From JBBQZP01 sp038207585 (GTDB lineage Bacteria; Pseudomonadota; Alphaproteobacteria; Rhodobacterales; Rhodobacteraceae): DNA of 64,000 nt. The stretch's first letter is position 1, and each line of letters opens with the position of its first letter. The notes under the pieces were generated by a model that saw only the letters and a program-made list of their open reading frames with translations, was not told the origin of the DNA and did no database searches. The translations under genes were made by a program, and so were the position numbers. The DNA is taken from NCBI GenBank assembly GCA_038207585.1, contig JBBQZP010000016.1, positions 25,388-89,387 on the forward strand. The letters run 5' to 3'. This document shows, piece by piece, positions 16,823 through 25,852 of this stretch.

Positions 16823-17758
16823 TTGGGCAGACGCATCACACTGACAAACGGCAACGATACCTTTCGTCAGGGTGAAGTTGCAAACAATGCGGCGCTGATC
16901 CTGCGAAGCCTTGCCGGCAATGACAGCATCCTTCTGAACCGCACCGACGATCTGGGCGGCAGCAACGATGTCTTCACAGCCGCCGGCAACGACGTTGTGG
17001 TGAATGACAAGGAATTCGGCAACGCCATTCTGCTGGGTGACGGCAACGATGTCTACGTCGGCCGGGGGTTTGGAAGTTTCAGCAGCGACATCCGTGACGA
17101 GGTTTATGGCGGCAACGGGAATGACCGGTTCCTACTGGAAACCTTTCACAGCGTCTATTTCGGGGGCGCGGGCAATGATACGTTCACCAGCGTCGGCTGG
17201 CAGAATGCCTATGCGGGCGGCACCGGAATCGACACGATCAGCTATATCCCCCGGTCCAGCGAAAGCACGGCCACGGGCGGTGTGACGGTCGATCTTCGGG
17301 CCGGTCTGGTACAAACGGGTGCCTTCCGTCAGGAACGGCTCGCTTCGATCGAGAATGTTGTGGGCTCGCATCGTGGCGATGCAATCTTTGGATCGGGGGT
17401 TGCCAACCGTATCACCGGGGCCAACGGGTTTGATGAACTGACGGGTCGGGCGGGGGCTGATACCTTTGTCTACAGCAACAAGTTTCATGCCCCGGTAAGT
17501 TCCAACTTTGCCGAAGTGATCACCGATTTCAGCCGCGCGCAGGGCGACAGGATCGACCTTCACGGGATGGATGCAAATCTGAATGCTGCGGGAAATCAGG
17601 ATTTTAAGTTCATCACTACAGGGTTCACCGGGCGTGCAGGTCAGGTGCGGTTCGACGGGGACTTCGTGATCGGCGATCTGAACGGCGACCGGATCGGCGA
17701 TTTCCGCATCTTCATGAACAACCTCAATGCGATGCAGGCCAGCGACTTCGTGCTATAG
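16823..17758 (+). CDS. RTX (haemolysin-type) calcium-binding repeat protein
   Basis: A 311-residue acidic protein with glycine/aspartate nonapeptide-like motifs: LAGNDSI, GGSNDVF, AAGNDVV, GDGNDVY, GGNGNDRF and GGAGNDTF. It ends with a serralysin-like C-terminal region (GADTFVYSNKF, ITDFSRAQGDRIDLHG). Such proteins are exported by type I secretion and fold on binding calcium. No protease or other catalytic domain precedes the repeats. The start chosen is TTG 16823, seven bases after an AAGGAG site at 16810-16815; an in-frame TTG at 16802 lies before that site. No type I exporter genes are adjacent. Confidence 0.85.
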   Translation: MGRRITLTNGNDTFRQGEVANNAALILRSLAGNDSILLNRTDDLGGSNDVFTAAGNDVVVNDKEFGNAILLGDGNDVYVGRGFGSFSSDIRDEVYGGNGNDRFLLETFHSVYFGGAGNDTFTSVGWQNAYAGGTGIDTISYIPRSSESTATGGVTVDLRAGLVQTGAFRQERLASIENVVGSHRGDAIFGSGVANRITGANGFDELTGRAGADTFVYSNKFHAPVSSNFAEVITDFSRAQGDRIDLHGMDANLNAAGNQDFKFITTGFTGRAGQVRFDGDFVIGDLNGDRIGDFRIFMNNLNAMQASDFVL

Positions 17759-17886
17759 ACTTTCTGCCCGACCGTTGCCTTTGGCGGTGAAGCAACGGCG
17801 CATTTGCCGGAGCCTGATGTATCTTCCGCCCGTTGCGACGGAAACCCGTTCATTCAGCGTTAAGATCATCAGGATACCGCTGCATC

Positions 17887-17916
17887 TTGTGTGGCGGATC
17901 AGACAGATTACATAAT
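17887..17916 (+). promoter_or_regulatory. Candidate promoter of rpoH
   Basis: TTGTGT (17887-17892) and CATAAT (17911-17916) are separated by 18 bases, a reasonable housekeeping-sigma arrangement 37 bases before the rpoH start codon. The sequence around TTGTGT also begins with CTTG, the start of heat-shock -35 elements, so sigma-32 autoregulation cannot be excluded. This is pattern inspection only. Confidence 0.35.
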
Positions 17917-17952
17917 ATCACGCCGGGTGTGTTTCCGGCGATGGAGGTCACG

Positions 17953-18849
17953 ATGAGCACTTATGCCAATCTTCCCGCACCCAGCCCCGAACAGGGCCTG
18001 AACCGCTACATGCAGGAAATCCGCAAGTTTCCCCTGCTGGAGCCGGAAGAGGAATACATGCTGGCCAAGCGCTGGGTCGATCATCAGGACGCGCCCGCAG
18101 CCCACAAGATGGTGACCTCGCACCTGCGGCTGGCCGCGAAAATCGCCATGGGCTATCGCGGTTACGGTCTGCCGCAGGCCGAAGTTATTTCCGAGGCGAA
18201 TGTGGGTCTGATGCAGGCCGTCAAACGGTTTGACCCCGAAAAGGGCTTCCGCCTTGCGACCTATGCGATGTGGTGGATCCGGGCCTCAATTCAGGAATAC
18301 ATCCTGCGCTCGTGGAGCCTTGTGAAACTGGGCACGACCTCGGCACAGAAAAAGCTGTTCTTCAACTTGCGCAAGGCCAAAGCCAAGGTCGGCGCGCTAG
18401 AAGAAGGCGATCTGCGCCCCGAAAACGTGACCCGCATCGCCACCGATCTTTCGGTCAGCGAGGATGAGGTTATTGCGATGAACCGCCGTTTGTCGGGCGG
18501 TGATGCATCGCTGAACGTGACCGTGGGGGCCGACGGCGAAGGTTCGACCCAATGGCAGGACTGGCTGGAGGATGAAGACAGCGATCAGGCCGGTGACTAT
18601 GCCGAACGCAATGAACTGGAAACCCGCCGTGAACTGCTGTCGCAGGCGATGGCCGTTCTGAACGACCGCGAACGCGACATCCTGATGCAGCGCCGCCTGT
18701 CCGAGGAATCGGTGACGCTTGAGGATTTGTCGGAAAGCTACGGCGTCAGCCGCGAACGCATCCGCCAGATCGAGGTGCGCGCGTTCGAAAAGCTGCAAGA
18801 CAAGATGCGCGAACTGGCGCGCGGCAAGGGCATGGTCGTTCCAGCCTGA
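17953..18849 (+). CDS. rpoH: RNA polymerase sigma-32 factor RpoH
   Basis: A 298-residue heat-shock sigma factor. Region 2 has the RpoH hallmark QAVKRFDPEKGFRLATYAMW with WWIRASIQEYILRSWSLVK. The RpoH box region is QKKLFFNLRKAK, and region 4 ends with a helix-turn-helix (ESYGVSRERIRQIEVRAFEK). It directs transcription of chaperone and protease genes. The start at ATG 17953 has a GGAGG site five bases upstream. It stands alone; Rhodobacteraceae often carry more than one rpoH, and this copy could be either. Confidence 0.95.
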   Translation: MSTYANLPAPSPEQGLNRYMQEIRKFPLLEPEEEYMLAKRWVDHQDAPAAHKMVTSHLRLAAKIAMGYRGYGLPQAEVISEANVGLMQAVKRFDPEKGFRLATYAMWWIRASIQEYILRSWSLVKLGTTSAQKKLFFNLRKAKAKVGALEEGDLRPENVTRIATDLSVSEDEVIAMNRRLSGGDASLNVTVGADGEGSTQWQDWLEDEDSDQAGDYAERNELETRRELLSQAMAVLNDRERDILMQRRLSEESVTLEDLSESYGVSRERIRQIEVRAFEKLQDKMRELARGKGMVVPA

Positions 18850-18950
18850 GCGATGCGTGGGCGGCAACTCTGCAATGCAGAAATAAATAAGGGAACTGGC
18901 AGGCCGGCGTGATAGTTAACAAGTCTGCCGGTTTCTGAGCTGGCGTTACC

Positions 18951-20339
18951 ATGGGGAACGGAATGCCTCCGTTTGACCGCCGCGGGGCAGGATTGCCCCG
19001 CTTGATGCGCTTTCGCGCGAAACTCCGCCACGCAGCCTTTCAGACCCATCCGGCGCGGTTTCTGGCTTTCGGATATCTGACCTACATGCTGGTGGGCTGG
19101 CTTTTGCTGATGCTGCCCGTAATGCAGACCGTCCCGGTGGGGGCGCTGGACGCCCTGTTCATCGCGGTGTCGGCGGTATCGACAACCGGGCTTGTCACCA
19201 TCGACCCCGGCACCTCGTTTTCGCTGGCCGGGCAGGGGGTGATCGCGCTTTTGATCCTTGCAGGCGGGCTTGGCTACATGACCATCGGATCGTTTGCGGT
19301 TCTGATGCTGCGCCACCGGCTGTCGGGTTATCATCAGCGCGGCACGCGGCTGGCATTCAACCTTCCCGATGGCCTGAACGTGCCGCAGTTTCTGCGCGCA
19401 GTAGTCGTCTTTTCGTTGACGATCCAGTGTCTGGGGGCGGTGCTTCTTTACCCGCTCTTTCGCGCCGAAGGCGTCGCAAACCCGGCGTGGCAGGCGGTGT
19501 TCCATGCGGTATCGGCGTTCTGCACGGCGGGGTTCAGCCTTTTTCCCACCAGCATGGAGGCGTTTGTCGGCAATCCCGGCATCAACATCGTGATCGGCGC
19601 ATTGTCCATCCTCGGCGCGCTGGGCTTTATCGTGGTGGTCGATCTGTGGCAGCGGATACGGGGCGAAGGGCGCGCGCTTGCGTTTTCGTCAACCGTGATC
19701 CTGCGCATGACACTGCTGCTGGTCGCTGCGGGCACGCTGTTCCTGCGCTTTGGCGAACCGGCAATCGCAGCACTTCCCGCGTCAGATCGGTGGTGGGCCG
19801 CGTTCTTTCAGGCAATGACGGCCTCGACCACGGTGGGGTTCGATACGGTTCCCATCGGCGGAATTGGCGGGGCGGCGGCCCTTGTTCTGATAGTGCTGAT
19901 GCTGATTGGCGCGTCGCCTGCGGGCACCGGGGGCGGGCTCAAGACCACCTCGGTTGCAACCGTGCTTGCCGTCATGGTGTCGGCAGTGCGCGGGCGTCGG
20001 GATGTCGTTCTGTTCGGCCACCGCCTGCACGAAGACCGGATTCGTCTGGCCGTGGCAGGGTTGAGCTATTATCTGCTGCTGATCCTTGTGTCTGGCTTCG
20101 CGCTTTTGCTGTTGGAACCCGGCACGCAGTTCGAACAGGTTTTGTTCGAGGCGATCTCGGCGCTTTCGACCGTGGGCCTTAGCATGGGCATTACCGCAGG
20201 GCTTAGTGATGCGGGAAAGATCGTGCTGATCCTTCTTATGTATGCCGGGCGCGTGGGGATCCTGACCTTTGCCATTGCTTTCGCATTGCGGGGCGCGGCT
20301 GACGACGAAAACCCGCAAGAGGCTGATCTGGTCTTGTGA
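18951..20339 (+). CDS. TrkH/KtrB family potassium uptake channel subunit
   Basis: A 462-residue membrane protein with the four K+-selectivity-filter loops of the Trk/Ktr superfamily: VSAVSTTGLVTID, HAVSAFCTAGFSLF, QAMTASTTVGFDTV and EAISALSTVGLSMG. Each contains the filter glycine. The size and the gate-loop run (GASPAGTGGGLKTTS) fit KtrB-type subunits, which need a cytosolic nucleotide-binding partner. No TrkA/KtrA gene is adjacent. The start at ATG 18951 is plausible; an in-frame ATG follows three codons later. Confidence 0.9.
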   Translation: MGNGMPPFDRRGAGLPRLMRFRAKLRHAAFQTHPARFLAFGYLTYMLVGWLLLMLPVMQTVPVGALDALFIAVSAVSTTGLVTIDPGTSFSLAGQGVIALLILAGGLGYMTIGSFAVLMLRHRLSGYHQRGTRLAFNLPDGLNVPQFLRAVVVFSLTIQCLGAVLLYPLFRAEGVANPAWQAVFHAVSAFCTAGFSLFPTSMEAFVGNPGINIVIGALSILGALGFIVVVDLWQRIRGEGRALAFSSTVILRMTLLLVAAGTLFLRFGEPAIAALPASDRWWAAFFQAMTASTTVGFDTVPIGGIGGAAALVLIVLMLIGASPAGTGGGLKTTSVATVLAVMVSAVRGRRDVVLFGHRLHEDRIRLAVAGLSYYLLLILVSGFALLLLEPGTQFEQVLFEAISALSTVGLSMGITAGLSDAGKIVLILLMYAGRVGILTFAIAFALRGAADDENPQEADLVL

Positions 20340-20435
20340 CGAATGCGGTCGCGCAGGCGTGATCGGCTGATACAGACTATTGGGAATCTACGCCGCGTGC
20401 CCCACATTAAGGGCAGCAAACAATGGGAGCATCCT

Positions 20436-20882
20436 ATGCCCGGTTACACAAAATCTGCCGACGCCATCGCCAGACTGACACCCGAAGAATTCCGCGTGAC
20501 CCAACGCAGTGGCACCGAACGCCCCGGCACGGGCATGTATCTGCACAACAAAAAGCCCGGCATCTATGTCGACATCGTCTCGGGCGAGCCGTTGTTCGCA
20601 TCGGCCGACAAGTTCGATTCGCACTGCGGCTGGCCCAGTTTCACCAAACCGATCGAGCCTGCGAACGTCGCCGAACTGCGCGACGCGACGCTGGGGATGG
20701 TCCGCGTCGAGGTGCGATCCAAACATGGCGACAGCCATCTGGGCCATGTTTTCCCCGACGGCCCGCGCGACCGGGGGGGGCTTCGGTATTGCATAAACTC
20801 GGCCTCGCTGCGATTTGTTCACAAGGATGATATGGAGGCCGAAGGCTACGGCGCCTATCTCGATCAGGTAGAGGAGATCTGA
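20436..20882 (+). CDS. msrB: Peptide-methionine (R)-S-oxide reductase MsrB, zinc-less type
   Basis: A 148-residue reductase for methionine-R-sulfoxide. It has the fold signature HCGWPSFTKP, the conserved HLGHVFPDGP and the catalytic cysteine in RYCINSASLRF. The two CxxC zinc pairs of E. coli-type MsrB are missing: their positions read IYVDIVSGEPLF and VEVRSKHGDSHLG. This places it in the zinc-less subgroup known from PilB-type MsrB domains. The start at ATG 20436 has a GGGAG site. The stop is separated from msrA by one base. Confidence 0.93.
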   Translation: MPGYTKSADAIARLTPEEFRVTQRSGTERPGTGMYLHNKKPGIYVDIVSGEPLFASADKFDSHCGWPSFTKPIEPANVAELRDATLGMVRVEVRSKHGDSHLGHVFPDGPRDRGGLRYCINSASLRFVHKDDMEAEGYGAYLDQVEEI

Positions 20883-20883
20883 A

Positions 20884-21390
20884 ATGCAGGAACGGGCAAT
20901 TCTGGCGGGCGGTTGTTTCTGGGGTGTGCAGGATCTGATCCGCAAGCGCCCCGGCGTGATCGCCACCCGCGTCGGCTATACTGGCGGCGATGTGCGCCAC
21001 GCGACCTACCGCAACCACGGCACCCACGCCGAGGGGATCGAGATCACCTTTGATCCGGCGGTGATCAGCTACCGCGAACTTCTGGAGTTTTTCTTCCAGA
21101 TCCACGATCCCAGCACGAAAGACCGGCAAGGCAATGACCGCGGCCTGTCCTACCGCTCGGCCATCTATTATCTGGATGATGCGCAAAAGGCGACTGCACT
21201 GGATACGATTGCCGATGTCGATGCCTCGCGTATCTGGCCCGGCAAGGTCGTGACCGAGGTCGAACCCGCAGGTGATTTCTGGGAGGCCGAGCCCGAGCAT
21301 CAGGATTATCTGGAGCGTATTCCCAACGGCTACACCTGCCATTTCATCCGTCCCGACTGGAAACTGCCGCGCCGCGCCGCCGCTGAATGA
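20884..21390 (+). CDS. msrA: Peptide-methionine (S)-S-oxide reductase MsrA
   Basis: A 168-residue reductase for methionine-S-sulfoxide with the active-site motif GGCFWGVQDL at the N-terminus and the expected YTGGDVRHATY and IHDPSTKDRQGND segments. It follows msrB by one base, so both stereoisomers are handled by one transcript. It is followed after 13 bases by selO. Confidence 0.94.
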   Translation: MQERAILAGGCFWGVQDLIRKRPGVIATRVGYTGGDVRHATYRNHGTHAEGIEITFDPAVISYRELLEFFFQIHDPSTKDRQGNDRGLSYRSAIYYLDDAQKATALDTIADVDASRIWPGKVVTEVEPAGDFWEAEPEHQDYLERIPNGYTCHFIRPDWKLPRRAAAE

Positions 21391-21403
21391 CGGGCGCTGA
21401 ATA

Positions 21404-22825
21404 ATGGGCTTTGCGTTCGACAATACCTATGCCCGTGACCTGCCGGGATTTTCCCTGCCGGTCACGGGCGACCCGGCCCCCGCCCCACGGCTGATCCGCC
21501 TGAACCGTCCGCTTGCCGATGAGTTGAGGCTGACGCTCGACGAAAACGCCGCCGCCATTTTCGCCGGTGCGCAGATGCCCGAAGGGGCTGCATCCTTGGC
21601 GATGGCCTATGCCGGCCACCAGTTCGGTGGCTTTTCCCCGCAGCTTGGCGACGGGCGCGCGCTGTTGCTGGGCGAGGTGATCGACCGTCAGGGGCAGCGA
21701 CGCGACATCCACCTCAAAGGCTCCGGCCGCACGCCGTTTTCGCGCGGCGGTGATGGCAAGGCGGTGCTGGGGCCGGTGCTTCGCGAATACATTATCGGCG
21801 AGGCGATGCACGCCCTTGGCATCCCCACCACCCGTGCCCTTGCCGCCGTGACCACCGGCGCGCAGGTGCTGCGCGAGACGGGCCTGCAACCCGGCGCGGT
21901 TCTGACCCGCGTGGCCGCCAGCCACCTGCGTGTCGGCACGTTCCAGTTTTTTGCAGCGCGCGGCGAGGTCGACAAGCTGCAGATCCTGACCGCCTATGCC
22001 CTGAACCGCCACTACCCCGATCTTGCCCGTGCTGAAAATCCCGCCCTCGCCCTGCTGCGCGCTGTGGGGCAGCGTCAGGCCGACCTCATCGCCCGCTGGA
22101 TGGCGGTGGGTTTCGTGCACGGCGTGATGAACACCGACAACATGACAATCTCCGGCGAAACCATCGACTACGGCCCCTGCGCCTTTCTGGATACCTACGA
22201 TCCACGCACCGTGTTCAGTTCCATCGACCAACAGGGCCGCTACGCCTATGCCAATCAGCCTGGCATCGCGCGCTGGAACCTTGCCCGTCTGGCCGAGGCG
22301 CTGCTGCCCCTGATCGACGCAGATGAGGCCCGCGCGATTGATCTCGCCACGGTCGAGATTGACGCCTTCACCGGCTGTTATCATACCGCATGGCTGGCGC
22401 ATATGGGCGAAAAGCTGGGCCTGCCGGGGGCGGCAGATGCAGCGCTCGTCGATGCACTTTTGGCCGCGATGGAAGGGCAGGGCGTCGATTTCACAAGGTT
22501 CTTCCGGCTTCTTGCGCTTGCGTCATCCAATCCCGCCCCAGTGCGCGCGTTGTTCGCCGACCCCGCCGCCTTCGACGACTGGTTGCCCGGTTGGCTTGCC
22601 CTGGCCCCCGACGCCGAGGTGATGAACCGCGCGAACCCGGTCTACATTCCGCGCAACCATATGGTCGAAGCGGCGCTTACGGCAGCAACGGCAGGCGATC
22701 TTGGCCCGTTCGAAACCCTGCTTGACGTGGTTTCGCAGCCCTTTAACCCGCAACCCAGCCGCGATGCCTATGCCCTTGGCGCACCGTCTGGCTTTGGCCC
22801 GTATCGTACCTTCTGCGGCACCTGA
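21404..22825 (+). CDS. selO: Protein adenylyltransferase SelO (YdiU/UPF0061 family)
   Basis: A 473-residue pseudokinase-fold enzyme that AMPylates protein hydroxyl side chains; in E. coli SelO targets redox proteins such as glutaredoxin. Recognisable segments are YAGHQFGGFSPQLGDGRA, HLKGSGRTPFSRGGDGKA and HGVMNTDNMTISGETIDYGP with the metal-binding DN...D positions. It ends in TFCGT. It forms a tight group with msrB and msrA, which fits a role in the oxidative-stress response. Confidence 0.93.
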   Translation: MGFAFDNTYARDLPGFSLPVTGDPAPAPRLIRLNRPLADELRLTLDENAAAIFAGAQMPEGAASLAMAYAGHQFGGFSPQLGDGRALLLGEVIDRQGQRRDIHLKGSGRTPFSRGGDGKAVLGPVLREYIIGEAMHALGIPTTRALAAVTTGAQVLRETGLQPGAVLTRVAASHLRVGTFQFFAARGEVDKLQILTAYALNRHYPDLARAENPALALLRAVGQRQADLIARWMAVGFVHGVMNTDNMTISGETIDYGPCAFLDTYDPRTVFSSIDQQGRYAYANQPGIARWNLARLAEALLPLIDADEARAIDLATVEIDAFTGCYHTAWLAHMGEKLGLPGAADAALVDALLAAMEGQGVDFTRFFRLLALASSNPAPVRALFADPAAFDDWLPGWLALAPDAEVMNRANPVYIPRNHMVEAALTAATAGDLGPFETLLDVVSQPFNPQPSRDAYALGAPSGFGPYRTFCGT

Positions 22826-22858
22826 GAGGCGAAAAATCTTTCCTGAAGGGAAGAATAT

Positions 22859-22887
22859 TTGACAGACAATAGCAACTCTCGTTAGCC
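22859..22887 (+). promoter_or_regulatory. Candidate promoter of tmm
   Basis: A consensus TTGACA (22859-22864) is followed after 17 bases by TTAGCC (22882-22887), about 50 bases before the tmm start. The -10 is poor, suggesting that an activator is needed. Just upstream, an imperfect inverted repeat TCTTTCC-TGAA-GGGAAGA could be an operator. Judged by eye only. Confidence 0.35.
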
Positions 22888-22938
22888 TTGCCCCAAAGGT
22901 GGGCGGCGAATCCGCCTGAACCGAACGGGGAGCATTCA

Positions 22939-24282
22939 ATGACAAAACGCGTGGCGATCATCGGGGCAGGGCCATCGGGTCTGGCGCAACTGCGGGCCTT
23001 TCAATCGGCAAAGGCCAAGGGTGCCGACATCCCCGAAATCGTCTGTTTTGAAAAGCAGGACAATTGGGGGGGGCTGTGGAACTATTCCTGGCGCACCGGC
23101 CTTGATCAGTATGGCGAGCCTGTCCACTGCTCCATGTATCGCTACCTGTGGTCGAATGGCCCCAAGGAAGGCCTTGAATTCGCTGATTACTCTTTCGAGG
23201 AACATTTCGGCAAACAGATCGGCAGCTATCCGCCCCGCGCGGTGATGTTCGACTATATCGAGGGCCGGGTGAATAAGGCAGGCGTGCGCGACTGGATCCG
23301 CTTTTCAACCACCGCCCGGATGATCGAGTGGAATGAGGACGCCAAAAACTTCACCGTCACCGTGCATGACCTGAAAGCCGACCGGATGTATTCCGAGGTT
23401 TTCGACAATGTGATCATAGCGTCCGGCCACTTTTCCACCCCCAATGTCCCCGAATTCCCCGGCTTTTCGAAATTCAGCGGCCGTATCCTGCACGCGCATG
23501 ATTTCCGCGATGCTGTCGAGTTCAAGGACCGCGACCTTCTGCTGATCGGTACGTCCTATTCGGCCGAAGATATCGGTTCGCAATGCTGGAAATACGGCGC
23601 AAAAAGCATCACGGTTGCACACCGCACAGCACCAATGGGTCACGACTGGCCGTCAAACTGGCGCGAAGTGCCTATTGTCGAACGGGTCGACGAGACAACC
23701 GCCTATTTCAGCGACGGCACGTCAAAGAAGATCGACGCGATCATCCTGTGTACCGGCTACAAGCACCATTTCCCCTACCTGCCTGACGATCTGCGCCTTA
23801 AAACCGCCAACCGGCTCGCCACGGACGACCTCTACAAAGGGGTCGCATACATTCATAACCCCGCGCTCTTCTACCTAGGCATGCAGGATCAGTGGTTCAC
23901 CTTCAACATGTTCGACGCGCAAGCGTGGTGGGTGCGCGATGCGATCATGGGCCGCCTTTCCATTCCCGCCGACAAGGCGGTACTTGTGAAAGACGTCGAA
24001 ACCCGCGTGGCGGGCGAAGATGCGGGGCAGGATGCGCATGACGCCGTCCATTATCAGGGCGATTATGTCAAGGAACTGATCGCCGAAACCGACTATCCGT
24101 CGTTCGACGTGGATGGTGCCTGCGAAGCGTTCTTCGAATGGAAAGAGCACAAGAAGCAAGGCATCATGACCTTCCGCGATCATGCCTACAAGTCCATCAT
24201 GACGGGAACGATGGCACCCCTGCACCACACTCCGTGGAAGGATGCGCTGGAAGACAGCATGGAAAGCTATCTGCGCAACTGA
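22939..24282 (+). CDS. tmm: Trimethylamine monooxygenase (flavin-containing)
   Basis: A 447-residue class B flavin monooxygenase that oxidises trimethylamine to trimethylamine N-oxide using NADPH and oxygen. It has the FAD motif GAGPSG (about residues 9-14), the FMO fingerprint around FSGRILHAHDFRD and the NADPH motif GTSYSAED. The C-terminal part (MQDQWFTFNMFDAQAWWVRD) matches the bacterial Tmm subgroup. The start at ATG 22939 follows GGGGAG. Convergent gmaS and the downstream mgs, dmm and tdm genes support the assignment over a generic FMO. Confidence 0.93.
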   Translation: MTKRVAIIGAGPSGLAQLRAFQSAKAKGADIPEIVCFEKQDNWGGLWNYSWRTGLDQYGEPVHCSMYRYLWSNGPKEGLEFADYSFEEHFGKQIGSYPPRAVMFDYIEGRVNKAGVRDWIRFSTTARMIEWNEDAKNFTVTVHDLKADRMYSEVFDNVIIASGHFSTPNVPEFPGFSKFSGRILHAHDFRDAVEFKDRDLLLIGTSYSAEDIGSQCWKYGAKSITVAHRTAPMGHDWPSNWREVPIVERVDETTAYFSDGTSKKIDAIILCTGYKHHFPYLPDDLRLKTANRLATDDLYKGVAYIHNPALFYLGMQDQWFTFNMFDAQAWWVRDAIMGRLSIPADKAVLVKDVETRVAGEDAGQDAHDAVHYQGDYVKELIAETDYPSFDVDGACEAFFEWKEHKKQGIMTFRDHAYKSIMTGTMAPLHHTPWKDALEDSMESYLRN

Positions 24283-24295
24283 CCAACGCCTTCAT

Positions 24296-24472
24296 GCTTT
24301 CATTTTGACCCAAATATCCCCGCCGGAGGCTCGCTGCGCGCCTCCGGCGCTACGCTCGACCTGTACCCCAGCCGTTGCAACAGGCTCCAAAGCCGCGCGA
24401 GGGGGCTCGATGCCCCCGAGCGCGGCCCCCCGTGCTGAGGTCGGGTTTGAGTATTTTTGCAAAAATGAAGTC
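24296..24472. repeat. Dispersed hairpin repeat, copy 1 (convergent tmm/gmaS gap)
   Basis: The element begins GCTTTCATTTTGAC (24296-24309), continues CAAATATCC, then a 10-base stem (24321-24330 with 24340-24349), and ends with the perfect palindrome ATTTTTGCAAAAAT (24453-24466) plus GAAGTC. The outer ends CTTTCATTTT and AAAAATGAAG are inverted copies. A second copy lies at 32057-32145. Copy 1 carries extra GC-rich hairpin DNA in the middle. It probably terminates tmm and gmaS transcription from both sides. Confidence 0.7.
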
Positions 24473-24495
24473 GAATGCCTCGGTAATGCCTCGGT

Positions 24496-25803
24496 TCAGA
24501 TATCCAGCGTATTGGCCGTTTCCCAGGCCGAGAAATGCGCCATGTAGTCGTTCCATTCGGTCAGTTTCAACTTCATGTAGGCGGCTGAAAATTCCTCGCC
24601 CATCGCGGCTTTCAGCACCTTGTCGCGGTCGTAGTCGCGCAGCGCGTCCAGAAGGTTGAGCGGCAGTTTCGGCGCCCCTTTGACCGTATGGCCCTGGGTG
24701 TACATGTCGATATCATAGCGCCGCCCCGGATCAGCCTTGGTGCGGATGCCGTCCAGACCTGCGGCGATGATCACCGCTTGCAGGAGGTAGGGGTTGGCAG
24801 CCCCGTCGGGCAGGCGCAACTCGAACCGGCCCGGTCCGGGCACGCGCACCATGTGGGTGCGGTTGTTGCCGGTCCATGTGACCGTATTCGGGGCCCAGGT
24901 GGCGCCTGACACCGTGCGGGGGGCGTTGATGCGTTTATAGCTGTTCACTGTCGGGTTGGTGATCGCGGCAAGGGCCGAAGCGTGTTTCATGATGCCGCCA
25001 AGGAAATTCCGTCCACGGTCCGACAGGCCAAGTTCCTTGCTGTCATCGGCGAAGGCGTTCTTCTTGCCGTCCATATCCCAGACCGAGATATGCGCATGGC
25101 ACCCCGATCCAGTCAGCCCCTTGAATGGCTTTGGCATGAAGGTTGCGCGCAGGCCGTGCTTTTCGGCCACCGATTTCATCATGAACTTGAAGAACGAATG
25201 TTTGTCGGCCGTGGCCAGCGCGTCGTCATATTTCCAGTTCATCTCGAACTGGCCGATCGCGTCTTCGTGGTCGTTCTGATACGCCTCCCATCCAAGGGCG
25301 AGCATGTGGTCGCAGACCTCGGCGATCACATCATAGCGGCGCATGACGGCCTGTTGGTCGTAGCAGGGTTTAACGGCGTTGTCGTAGGGGTCCGAGACCT
25401 GTGTGCCGTCCGGGGTCAGCAGAAAGAACTCGGGCTCGACCCCGGTTTTCACGCGCAGACCCAGGCTCGCCGCTTCGCCCACCAGTTTTTCCAGCACATT
25501 GCGCGGGGCCTGATCGACCAGTTTGCCGTCCATCGTGGCGCGGGCGGCGACCCAGGCGACCTCGGGCTTCCACGGCAACTGGATCACCGATGAGGCATCG
25601 GGAATGGCCATCAGGTCGGGGTGGGCGGCGTTCAGATCAAGCCAGGTTGCAAAGCCTGCAAATCCAGCACCGTCCACCGACATTTCGGCTATCGCCTGGC
25701 TTGGCACCAGTTTCGCCCGCTGCGACCCGAAGAGGTCGGTGTAGGAGATCATGAAGTATTTGACGCCCTTGTCTTTGGCGAATTTGGCAAGGTCTTTGAC
25801 CAT
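24496..25803 (-). CDS. gmaS: Gamma-glutamylmethylamide synthetase
   Basis: A 435-residue glutamine synthetase-family ligase that joins methylamine to glutamate using ATP. Family motifs are GVEPEFFLL, QFEMNW, the GSGCHAHISVW histidine segment, NSYKRINAPRTVSGATW and GRFELRLPDGAANPY. It is the marker gene for indirect methylamine use. It is last in the mgsA-mgsB-mgsC-gmaS series, 49 bases after mgsC, and ends in the repeat-containing gap shared with tmm. A generic GlnA is ruled out by length and context. Confidence 0.93.
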   Translation of the reverse strand: MVKDLAKFAKDKGVKYFMISYTDLFGSQRAKLVPSQAIAEMSVDGAGFAGFATWLDLNAAHPDLMAIPDASSVIQLPWKPEVAWVAARATMDGKLVDQAPRNVLEKLVGEAASLGLRVKTGVEPEFFLLTPDGTQVSDPYDNAVKPCYDQQAVMRRYDVIAEVCDHMLALGWEAYQNDHEDAIGQFEMNWKYDDALATADKHSFFKFMMKSVAEKHGLRATFMPKPFKGLTGSGCHAHISVWDMDGKKNAFADDSKELGLSDRGRNFLGGIMKHASALAAITNPTVNSYKRINAPRTVSGATWAPNTVTWTGNNRTHMVRVPGPGRFELRLPDGAANPYLLQAVIIAAGLDGIRTKADPGRRYDIDMYTQGHTVKGAPKLPLNLLDALRDYDRDKVLKAAMGEEFSAAYMKLKLTEWNDYMAHFSAWETANTLDI

Positions 25804-25852
25804 ATCGTTCCCCTGTCTTGTGACGACCCCTCTGCGGGGGCCGATCTTTCAG

